Shown one piece after another: positions 42,201 to 54,200 of a stretch of 64,000 bases of DNA. This DNA comes from Balaenoptera acutorostrata (Eukaryota; Chordata; Mammalia; Artiodactyla; Balaenopteridae), in the NCBI RefSeq assembly GCF_949987535.1, contig NC_080070.1, forward strand, positions 12,467,770 to 12,531,769. Reading direction: 5' to 3'. Made by a program: the position numbers and the translations under genes. The first letter of the stretch is position 1. Each line of letters begins with the position of its first letter. A model generated the notes under the pieces. It saw only the letters and a list, made by a program, of their open reading frames with translations, did no database searches and was not told where the DNA came from.

Positions 42201-45200
42201 AGGCTGCAGGGGCTGGTCCCCTCAGACAAGTTATTGAGGAGGTGAGACCTGGGGCATCAACTTTTCTGGATGCATAACACTCAGGACCAACGTATGTTCA
42301 AGGCTGCCATTTTTTCCCCCTAGAGGATGGGTCTCTTTCCTAGGGATTTGGGAGGGAGACGGAAATGGCAATGGCCTGTGGATGTATTAGGACCTTGGGT
42401 GAGGGTAGGGAAAGAGGGATAGAGGTGGAGCCCTAAAGGGGTTAAGGGACTCAGAGTAGAGGTCAGGAAGTAGTGGTGGTGGCGGGGTTGGTCTCAGAGA
42501 CTGTCCCTGTGCTGAGCCCTCTCTCTCTTCTTCCCAGCTTGGAGGCTGGCCAATCTCCGGTAATTGGACTCCCTTAGACTTTAACCGAACTCTGAGCCTT
42601 CTGATGAGTCAATATGGTCACTTCCCATTCTTCAGAGCCTATTTGCGACCTCTTCCCACCCCTCCGTACACGCCAGTCATCCAGGTGAGGGAGGCACTGG
42701 CAAAAAAATGCAGTAAAACCTGGGCCTGACTCAGATTTCCTCTGAGAGGAAAAATGTGCAATCCAGGGAAGAGACTTATCTTTAGGGAAATTATTGATGT
42801 GAGAACCAGGGACTTTAGGTGAGATTAGGGAAAGGAGCAGCAGGGCCAGTTCTGGGAAGACAGAAGGAGTCTTGGTCTTCCTTGTTGCTTCTCTGAATCA
42901 CCCCCAGGGTCTCTCAGCTAGTTCCCCTGTCTCCAGTATTGCCCTCCTATCATTTAGTTTTCATTTTCCCCAGAGGGACCTTTCTAAACCAAGAGCTAAT
43001 TATGCTGTTGTCTCTGTTTAAATGCCTTAAATGGCTCACTAGGTCATCAGGATCTGGTCCTTAATCCTTAGCAAAGCCTTGCAAGTCTGACCCTTACAGA
43101 CTCCTCCAGCCTTATCTCCTCCTTATACCCCAAGCCATGCTCGCTCACTTACAGCTCCAAGGATATTCTTCAGTTCTTTGCATACATGGCTCCCTTTGCC
43201 TGCAACGCTACGTAAAAACTCATACATATTTTTCAAATTTTGGCCTTGATTACTATCCCTTCCAGGAAATCTTCACTGAAACCCCGGCTGAGATGTAGGC
43301 GAACCCCTCTGTTCTCCCATTTCCTGTCATCTCAGCATTTAGCACTGTGTTGAAGACTGAGCCTCTTAAGAACAGGCCCACAGCTTATTCAGCTCAGGTC
43401 CTCGGGACCTAGCACAGGGCCAGGCATCTAGAGGCCCACACCAGGTGTTTGTTGAGCGGGTAAAAAAAATTAAAACCTTGGAGGCATCGGTATTGTGGTA
43501 GGCAATGTGACCCTATATATTTGGCCCCTACTCTGAAAAATGCCACGAAATTAGATGAGGATGAATATACAAGAACTGATAATGCACACGAGGCATTCTC
43601 AAATTCAGTTCTAAAGGGTGTGCTGAGGAGTTTAACTGGTGTGGCGTTTGGAAATTGGTTAAGACCTGAAATGGTTAAGGAGAAGCTCAAAGGAGGGAGA
43701 GTGTGGGCTGAGCCCTGAAGCCTGGTTGATTCGTACAGCTGACAGTGAAGCTAAAGGGCCTCCTTATAAGGGCTGCGGGGAAGTCCTGAGCTAAGGGAAG
43801 AGCCTGGAATGGTGTGACCCCTCTGTGGGGTCAGCAAGGAGGCTGGTCTGTTGAACAGAGGATTTGCGGGTAGGGGTGGGGTGCAGTGGAAGGTAAAAGT
43901 AAGGCTGAAGACATCAAGTTGAGACTGATTATTCCCGGCCTACGACACTGGACTGAGGTGATAACTTTTGACATAATAGAAAAAAAAGAGCTACAGAGGC
44001 CTTTCAAATATGATGGTTGTACATAGAGCCCAAGTACAGTCAGCGGTTTTTGAGGTCAACCTAGAGGTGCTGAGGCAGCTAGATGAGCCACCTTGATTCT
44101 GAACTAAGCTGATTGTGGCAGAAATGGAAAGTGAGGCCAGGCATGAGGATGTAGGCAACTACTACATCCTCGTCCTAGTGGTGATGGATGGTCCATGATG
44201 ATTCGACAGGACCTGGTGACTGACTGAATATCAATAAGAGAAATGTCTGCCTGCCAATGCAGGGGACACGGGTTCGAGCCCTGGTCTGGGAAGATCCCAC
44301 ATGCCGCAGAGCAACTGGGCCCGTGAGCCACAATTACTGAGCCTGCGCGTCTGGAGCCTGTGCTCCGCAACAGGAGAGGCCGCGATAGTGAGAGGCACAC
44401 GCACCGCGATGAAGAGTGGCCCCCACTTGCCACAACTAGACAAAGCCCTCGCACAGAAACGAAGACCCAACACAGTCAAAAATAAATAAATTAATTAATT
44501 TAAAAAAAAAATAAGAGAAATGGAGAAACTAGACAGTGACCCCACAGTGTTGGTTTGGTGTGAATGGGAGGAGGGTGGTTCCCATCACCTTGAGACTGAA
44601 TGGTCTCTGAGGGGAAATACAGGTAGAGAGAGTGAACTACAGAGGGAGCACCCCGATGACGTGGTGCCGGAGAAGAGTAAGAACGGTCAGGAGGTGGGGG
44701 TCAGACCAGCTCAGCTGAGCCACAAGGACAGGGGAGAGACCAGCTCAGGAGGGAGGGGTTATCTTTGATTCCAGAGACTTCTGAGCTTAGAAAATAAGGA
44801 ATGAGAAGACACTATTGGAAACCTTCTAGACATAGCATCAAAATAGTCATGGAAATGGACTCAGATTTTATGGAGTTAGGAGGAAGGTAAGGAAGCTGAA
44901 GCAAAGGCATAGATGACTTTTAGTTCTTTAAAGTTTGGACAGAAAATGTGACAAAGGAGTCAAGTGAAAGCTTTATTCAAGATAGCAGAAAAGTATATAG
45001 CTCCAGGTGGGAGTAGGATATTGAAGTTGGAGAAGTAAAACAAAAAACGTGAGAGCAAAGATCTTCGGGATAGAAACAAGGGCACACCGATGTCAGAAGT
45101 AGGGTGAAGCACGTGAGGGTAGTGGGCTACTTGCCTGGGGTGCAGAATTTAAGAGGGTACCAAAACTCACTAATCAAGATAAATAGTATTTCAATAAATA

Positions 45201-48200
45201 TTTTTTAAAATGTCAAAATCAATGCAAAAATCCATGATGAACAAAATATCAAATTTTTGTTCATCGTGGATTTTTTTTTTGGAAAAAACAATGGATCAAA
45301 ACTCTGTTGCGGACTTTTGGGGAAACATCTACAATTTAAAAAAAAATGATCAAAAATACATTGTGGATTTTTGGGAAAAATACATGATGAGCAAAGTTTT
45401 GCTATTTTATTTTGTGGGGATTTTTAGCATTAATTTAGATTTTTAAAATTTCAATTAAGATATTATCGATCTTGATTACTGAGTTTTCAGTGCCTCTCAA
45501 ATTTTGCACCTGAGACGGTATCTCACTCCCTTTACCCTAGACCTGGCCCTGGCACAGACAATGATTCCCTACAGGACATGGGTTATCATGCTTCTCTCTT
45601 GCTGAGCAGCCCCACACTGGTTGAAATACCTTCTTTGCACATTTGCATGTCTGTACTCTTCCTCCATGTCCCTCGCCCCCAATCCCTACCTTTCTTTGCT
45701 CTCTGGCTCCTCCTCTGTGCCCCCTTTAGTCCATCTCCTGGGGCCATCTTCCTGAGGAATCCCCATCTCCCCACACCTGTCCTCTCCTTCCTCCACATTC
45801 CCCACTTCTCTCAGTCTCTCTTGTGTCCAGATAGACCAGCCAGAGTTTGACGTTCCCCTCAAGCAAAAGCAGGAAATGAACTATGCCCAGGTAAGATGGC
45901 ACTGGGGACCAAGGTCCTGACCTCTTGTGCTAGAGAAAGGCAGGGGCCGATGGTGGCTGTGACTGAGGTTGCCTCTCCCCCAGATCCTGCGGGAATACCT
46001 GACTTACCTGAATCGCCTGGGAACCTTGCTGGGAGGAGACCCAAACAAGGTGGGAGAACACGCCTCCTTTTCCATCTCCATTAACTCACAGCTGTACCAG
46101 TTTCTGAGGACCCCGGAGCAGCAGCAGGCACAGGGAAAGCTCTTCCAGATGGTCACGATTGACCAACTGCAGGTACCTTGAACCAGGGACTGGAGGCAGA
46201 TGGGCATGAGGGTCTCGCTCCCAAACTTTCTTGACCCTCTTGTCTTCTTTCTCCTTATTTCCTTAATTCCATTCCATCCCTAACTTTCCCTGCTCCATCC
46301 TTTCCCTCAACCACCCCCCTCCCCACTCCCTTTCCAACCTGAGGGAGGGCATGCCCCCTCTCCTCCTTTCCTGTCCCCCCAAGCCTCCGTATCCCTCCTT
46401 TAAGGAAATGGCCCCTGCCATCGATTGGTTGTCCTGCTTGCAAGCGACATTCGCACCAATGTCCCTGAGCCCCTCTCATCCCGTCGCAGTCCATGACCTG
46501 GAGTATTTGAAAAACATGTCGCAACTGGTTGAAAAGCAGCTGTCGAAGCACAGGTTTGCCCCACGTGGGAGGGTGATGGAAAGAGGGTCCGAGGACCGGA
46601 GGTCTCAGGGACAAAGAAGACTGGAGAATGCAGGCTAGTAAGGGCCCTGTAGAAAGATGGGAGGGATCTGGGGCCATATGGGGGCAGAGAGGGGGTGGGA
46701 TGGACGGCCCAGGAGGACATGGTGGAAACAGGAAGAGGGGCTTGGGGGCATGGGGTAGGGAAACACGCACGAAATGAGGGATCCAGGTATCTGACAAGAC
46801 ATGGGGTTTGCTGGGAGTAGCACCCAGCCTGTGAAGAACCTCTGGGCTGTGGGAGATGCTCGAAGCCCAGTTGCTGGGGACAGCTGGGCGTTTATGTCTT
46901 GTCAGCAGCTGAGGGGTGTGGGTGGGAGGAGGTGGTACATGGGATGAGTAGATGGAGGAGGTGAAGGCTGGGAAGAACCTGGGGGAGAGGCTGTTTCTCA
47001 TCTGTAGTGAGAGGATTCTGGGGCCCTGTGGGAAAGGTCAGGACGTCGAGGAAGGTGGGAGGAGGGAGAGTGAGGTTCCGTGTTGGGCTCACTGCTGTCC
47101 CTGATACTGTGTGGCCACCACTTGGAGGCAGTGACTTCCTTCCAGGGCCTTGGGCTCAAAGCCCATCTTCGTAGTAACTCAGTGGCAGCAACGTCTAGAA
47201 ATTCTTTCAGGGAGAAGCAAACAACCATTCACGCAGGTGGGAGCAGGTCTATGTAAGGATACAGATCAAACCCGGTGAGAGAGTTGCCAGCAGGACAGAG
47301 AAGGGTCCTGGATCCCAGCTTTGTTGCTCTTAGAAGATGCATCTTAAGATGAACTGAGGTTTCTTGGTTGTGGAAGTAGCTGAATCTGTTTGGTTGAATC
47401 TAAGTCCAGCCTTCAACTAGCCCAGATCCTTCCCCCGCTGTGACTTGAGATGTCTGCCTCTTCATCTGGTTCTTTCTTCTATCATTCTCCACCCCAGCCC
47501 AACCCACATCAAGAAAAGCTCTCCTTAAAACAGACAAAAGTTTTGAACAGTGGTTGCCAGGGGCTGAAGGGTGGGGAAATAGGAAGAGGTTGGTGAAAGG
47601 GTACCAACCTTCAGTTGTAAGATGAACAAAGTCTCAGGATCTAATGTACAACATGGTGACTATAGTTGATAACATTTAATTCTGCTTCGTTGTATTTTAC
47701 TTTGTAGAGGTTGTGGTTTTTTACAAAGGAAAGGTTTGTGGCAACCCTGTGTCAAGCAAGTCTGTGGGCACCATTTTTCCAATAGCATTTGTTCACTTCA
47801 TGTCTCTGGGTCACATTTGGGTGATTCTTGGAACATTTCACCCTTTTTCAGTATTATTTTAATTGTTAAAGTGATCTGTGATCAGTGAACTTTGATGATA
47901 CTTTAATCGTTTTGGAATTTTTTAGCAATAAAGTATTTTTAAACTAGGGTAAAAAAAAAAAAAAAAGATAAAGAAAAGCCCTTCTTGACGTGTTCACATG
48001 TGAAGTAGTTATTCTCTATAAATACAGAGAAGGGCTTCCCCGGGAGTATCAAGGTGACCTATACAAGGGGAAGCTTTTCTGGTGGTTTCCCCAGAGCCCG
48101 GGGGTATATTGTGGGTCTCTTTTCTCTCCACAGGGACTTTCTGCAGAGCCACATGATCTTGGGTCTGGTGGGGACCCTTTCTCCAGCCCTGGACAGTAAA

Positions 48201-51200
48201 TTCCAAGAGGCACGTAGATTGCTGAGCCAGAAACTGGGGGAGCTGACAGGACGACCACCCACGGTGAGGAGAGGAGGGGAGGAATTCTCCCGGATCGGGG
48301 GCTAAAGGAGCATCTGTCATTTGGGGGGATAAACGTGGTCATAGCCCCCTCAGGGAGGGGCATGAGGATAGATGCCCCAGTGTCTGGGCTCTCGTGGAGG
48401 CACTCAGGGCTTACACTGAGAGCTGAGGCACCAGGGACCAGAGCCTTAGGCACACGTCTGGCTACCTCAAGGGCCTTTTGCTGAGTGTTAAAGTCTAGAT
48501 ATAAAGCTCTAAAGTGATCAAGATCTGCTTTTCCTTTGTCATGACCCCTAGACTATTTGCCTGGTTATCCTGAGCGCTGTGATTTGAGGAGCCGGACATA
48601 CAGCCTAGGGTTCACTGGAGTAAGAGGCGGGTGTAGCGAGCAGGGGCCTTCCCCTTGTCTAGGTGATTCCAGTGTTCCATGTCCAAATGTGCTTCACAAA
48701 GAGCTCATCTCTGACATCCCGGGGGTTCTGTCAGCCACACCGTGGGCTTCGTGGTGCAGATCCCAACGTATCAGAGGAGGGAGCTGTACCAAACGCGCTC
48801 CACTAACCAAAGTCTACTGTGTCCACACTCAGTTACTGAGAACTTTGAAATCCTAGATCGACACATCCAATCCCAAGAGGAGGCGTCTAGAACATAAGAT
48901 GCCCTCCAACCTCAGGCAAGGCCTCAGGGTAGTCTTGAAAATCACGGGGTTTCTTTTCTTAGTAATTTGTGGACCATTTCTCTGCCTTGAAGAAACTCAT
49001 GGCTTTGGCAACCTGAAAATATCTGTGGAATTCAGAGAAGGGAATTGTGAACACAGGGACTGGAATGTAGTTATTGCCTGTTGAGACTTTCAAATGTGCT
49101 AGACATTTTTCTAAGCCCTTTAGATATATGAGCTGATTTGATCCTCACAACAATTCCATGAGGTGGGCAGACGGTTCTGTCCCTGTTTTATTGATGGGTA
49201 AATTGAGATCCAAAGGTTAAGGATCTTGCTCGGGGTAATATACCTAGTAAGTTGTTGGAGCTAGGATTTGAACTCTGGAAGTCTGGCTCCAGAGTCTGTG
49301 TGCTTAATCATTGTTAAAAAAAAAAAAAAAAAAGAAAAACCAAAAACTTCCTAGAATTTTCACTCAAGTAGGCTAGTCCCCAAGAACCTTTGGCTCAGCC
49401 TTTCCCTTGACTCAGAAGAGACAGAGCCCCAGCCCCTCTTAGTTAGGGTTGCAACAAAATCCCTGGCACCAAACAACTTGCTGGAAATCCCAGAACCATG
49501 GCCTGGTGGCACTTCTTGAAAGGTGTTAAGAATGCCAACATTGAAATTCACACTTAAAAAACTTAGAAGGCTTATGAATTGCTAAAGTCACCACCCTTTA
49601 TACACATATATACCCTTTATATACATATTATAAACATCCTTATATATCTAATAGGATATATAATTGTCCTTGGGCTTAAAAGCTGAATCATACCCTACCA
49701 ACAAATAGTTCTGTGACTTGGTGAAGCCCTTTCACCTGTCTGGAACAGCACCAGGTATGACACATAATAATAATAAAAGCTGAAATACATTGAGTAGTTA
49801 CTCTGTGTCAGGCATTGCTTATTTTATTTACTACTCCCAGAACCACTCTGAAAGGTCCTCAGAAAGGACATGTAATGTTCCCAAGACCACACAGCTCCTA
49901 AGTGAAGGAACCCACTCCAAAACAGGTCTGTCTGACCCGTGAGGCCATATTTTTAACCACAAACTGTGCAGGATTGAGAAATAGTGGGTGGTAACAAAAA
50001 ATGCTTTGGCAAATTCTTTCTATAAAGGTCAAGATAGTAAATATTTTTGGCTTTGTGGTCTATGTGATCTGTGTTGCAACCACTCAACTCTGTCCTTGTA
50101 ACACAAAAGCAGTCATACGCTAAGTAAATGCTGAATGGGCGTCACTGGGTTCTGAGAAAACTCTGGTTTAGATACTCTTGGAATTCCTAAGAGGGAGAGA
50201 TGAGGGTGGGTTTAAATGATCAGTGGGATATCTGAACGGGAGGTAGGACGGAAGCAGTGTCTAGGGAGAAGAACGGGTTTTCCGGCAGAGAAAGGGATAT
50301 CATTTCATTGCAACAAGGCATGGGGCAGGCTGGCTAAGGCTTGGTGCAGCGTGAGGGACCCTCCTGGTGGCTCTGGCTGAGTAGAGGTGACTGGGCTTGC
50401 AGGCAAGGTTGTCCTACTGCTGCTGGAGCCTGGCCTGGGGGTTTGAGAATCAGCCTGGAAGCCAGCACAACTGGAACAGAGAAAGCAAATAGGATAAGAG
50501 TAGGGAGGAAATCAGAGAGGGGAGGAGGGGATTATACTGGGCCTGGTAGGTCACTGTGAGGACCTGGGTTTTTCTCTGCATGTAACAGGGGCCTATAGAG
50601 GGATTTATCTGTTGTATGTTTTTAAAGATCATATTTTGAAGGTAAGCAGCAGTGTTTCCTGATGGATGTGAGAGCAAAAGCGGAGTCAAAGATACCACCA
50701 AGGTTTTGGCCTTGATTTGACCAAAATTTGTATTTCTATCCAATGGTTATTAATTACAGATGTCTCACCGTATTCTTCTGAACGAATTCTAATGGATAAT
50801 GCCCTTATTCAGAAGGACAGTTAGGTCTCATTATCTGACCGTATTTTGTTTGACTTTTGAATATATCGTCAATGAAACTGGCTGTTAAGCCAGGTCTTCC
50901 TCTTATTAAACTTGAGAAGCTGAGTTTGGGGAATTAAAAGCAGAACTTCACATTTTTTCCCATTAAATGTGAACTGTTTACGTTCAGCCCAACATCCCAA
51001 TTTATTCAGGTAATTTTAGCCTTTGTTTCAATGATCTGTTATTTCTGCCTCAGGTCATTCGTGGTTTTATTTAGTGCATCTTCATCTAGATTACTGGTAA
51101 AATTCTGCAGAGGGAAGAGTGTTGGGTCAGGTTATTGAAGACCTAGCGTAGAGTCGTCAGTTCATTTATGCAACAAATGTTAACTGAGCCCCTATTATAT

Positions 51201-54200
51201 GCCAGACACTTCTCTAGGCTCTTGGGAATCTTCATGAACAAAATAGACAAAAATCCTTGCCCTCAAACACTTATATTCTAATGGAGGCAGAATGACAGTA
51301 AGCTGAATAAAACATATTGGATGGTGTTAAGTGTTATGAAAAAATAAAACAGGAAAGAGAGAGAGGCACACTAGGTGAGGACGTGCTACAGTGTCCAGTG
51401 GGGTGGTAGGGGCAGCTTGTACTAACTTGGAGTCATTAATCACTGACGTTCCCTCATGGATCAACCAGCCAGAATCCACTCAGATCACACTGTCATTTAA
51501 CGTGGATTTCTCCATCGATTTCACAAAGATGTAATTTTTGGTTTCACCAACTGCTATCTTGAAATCAAAATAGTGCCAACAGAGTGGGGTAGAACTTTAG
51601 AATTTACAGAGCACGTTCCACGTAGTATTTCCCCTGCTCTCCCAAGCAGCTTTGTGAGGAAGGCAGAACAGGCATTAGGCTCATTTTTATAGCTGGCGTA
51701 ACTGAAGTATGAGGGTTTAAGTTAATAATCCACAGTTGGTAAATACTGAATTCTCTGCTCAGAGGGAGCACTGCGGTGGTCCTTGAGGCTGAATCTGGCC
51801 CATAGATGTGTGTTGTTGGCCTTTAAAGCTTTTTACAAACTGTTAATGAACGGCCGGCTTTCAAATATTAGGTGATGGTACAGCAACAGTCAGAGTTCCA
51901 GCCTTTTTTGTTGTTGTCAATGTGAAGCTCTGGCAGCACTGAGCTAGCCGTCTCCAGGGGCAACACATGACTGGAGCTGAGTGATGCAGCCAGTAGGGCT
52001 GCGTCCCTCTCTCCGGTTTGCCGTACCCCTTCTTGTCCTGGGGTTCTGATGTTGGACTGCTTCTCTCACCTAGGTTACCTCATGGCCCCTGTTTGAGTTT
52101 GTGACTCCTGATCTACTGTTTATCCTAATTTAATGATCCTTTAAAAGTGATGACATTTAAAAAGGATTTTGATATTATTCGTCCTCAGTGATGCTATGCT
52201 GGCCCTCAGTAGTTACACATTATTTTCCACGTGTTCAGAAATAGTCGGTTTAATGATTCATTCTAGAATTTTGTTTAGAAATTAACATTAAGGATTCCTG
52301 ACTCACCTGTAATCTCTAAAATCTACCTTCCCCTTACTGAAAATTGTGCAAAAATTTGCTTCTCTCCAGACTCTTGGAATTTTTCCTGATTTTTATCATG
52401 TCTGTCATTACTCATGGTTCTAAGCTTATATCTGCAACTTTTTTTCTTTCTTTTTTAAAAGATTTTTTTTTCAAGTATAGTAGATTTAGAGTGTTGTGTT
52501 AACTTCTGCTGTACAGCAAAGCGATTCAGTTATACATATATATCCATTCTTTTTCATATCCTTTTCCATTATGGTTTATCACAGGGTTTTGAATATAGTT
52601 CCCTGCGCTCTACAGTAGGACCTTGTTGTGTATCCATCCTGTATATAATAGTTTGCATCTGCTAATCCCAAACTCTCATCCATCCCTCCCACATTCCCAC
52701 TCCCGCAACTTTTTTCTGTTCCTTAAAATTAATCTTTTGAGCCTCATTATCCTGGGTTTGAAGTATTTCTTCCATCCTTTATATTTTAGCAATGATTTTT
52801 TTTCTTTTTCTCTATTTTCAGTCAATGTGGTATACTCTATCACTCCATGTCTTGAGAGACAGCTCAGATACTCATAACCCCCAGCAGATGAATATACAAC
52901 CTGCCAACCTCCACCCCTGAGACTTATGTTCATTTATAGATTCTGGAAGTTATTTTCCTGCACATAGAACATATGACTCAGCACAGCTGTGACCAAAAGA
53001 ATCCCAGAGTGGCACAGGGGGAGCAGTGGGTGGTCCGAGGTGGTGTCCATACTCTCCAGGAACCAGGTCAGGGCCTGCCGTGGCCTGGGCTATGGGCAAC
53101 AGCATGGAACAGGCAAAGGTTGTTGGAGAGAAGGGCAGGCACTGGCAAAAGGGATCAGGAAACAACTCAAGAACCAGGAGGTGTAGAAAGGGCAGGCAGG
53201 TCCACATTACCAAGCTCAAGGCTGATGTGTTTGCTACTGTCCTGGGTGCAGCCCTCCACCCCCAGCAGCAGTCTGATGAAAGGCAGTCTCAGAGCCGAGC
53301 TTGTCATCGGGGGCCTGCAGGGGATGGACATCGAAGGTGGCCAGCAGCACCTGCACTTGACCCAGGCATTGCTATCAGACCTAGGTTGCCTTTCTATTTG
53401 TATTTGTTTTTCACATTTTTGAGTTTCAGAGCTCCAAGTAATACACTATGGAAAGTGTCTGAGTCCCTTCTCCTCACCAGGAGAAGGTCCTTAATAGGTC
53501 TCACGGTGAGGGGACAGACAAGAACGCACAGATGTGGGCAGCCGGCTCTGGAGCAACCTCCAAAATGATAAACATTCTAATAGGCAGGCCCGGGAGTGTC
53601 TTCAATGACAGCAGCAGTGGCCTTCCTTTCTATTTCCTCTTTCGTCGGAAGCCCCATAAACTCTCTCCAACCTTAGGACCGGAATGCGTGGTGGAAGCCT
53701 AACTACCTTACCTGCCAGGCGGTCTGGGGGAATAAATAAGTTACAGGAATGAAGTCTTGTGACTTCATCCCACTCAGCCCAAATTAGCATGTTAGCTGGT
53801 TTTTCCTAAGTCCCAGCTCAGCTTTCCCTTAGGCCAGCTTCCTGAATTTGTTTCTCATCTGCCCTGCGTCATCTCTGGGCCTACGCTTGGTCGTCTCTTC
53901 AAAGCCATCCACCCCAACATCTCTCTTTTATGTTTCTTATTCTTTCCATCCTGCTGTTAACACATTATTTGACCGGGGATTTTTGCAGAAACTAATGCCT
54001 GTGACAGTAATATGTATCTGGTCAAACATGTGTTAAAAACCACCCCAGTTGCCAAGGCCCTCTTTGAGTTTTTATTTTTTTATTTTTTAATAAATTTATT
54101 TATTTATTTTTGGCCACGTGGGGTCTTCGTTGCTGCACGCGGGTTTCTCTAGTTGTGGCGCGTGGGTTTCTCTAGTTGTGGCGAGCGGGGGCTACTCTTC

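Noticed and set aside
46255..47001. 248-codon - strand open frame overlapping KEL exon 9
   Set aside because: Antisense shadow of KEL exon 9 and a GC-rich intron; Pro/Ser-rich low-complexity translation.
53026..53568. 180-codon open frame in KEL intron 10
   Set aside because: GC-rich open frame without a recognisable domain, signal or splice structure; overlapping frames are also open, as expected from composition.
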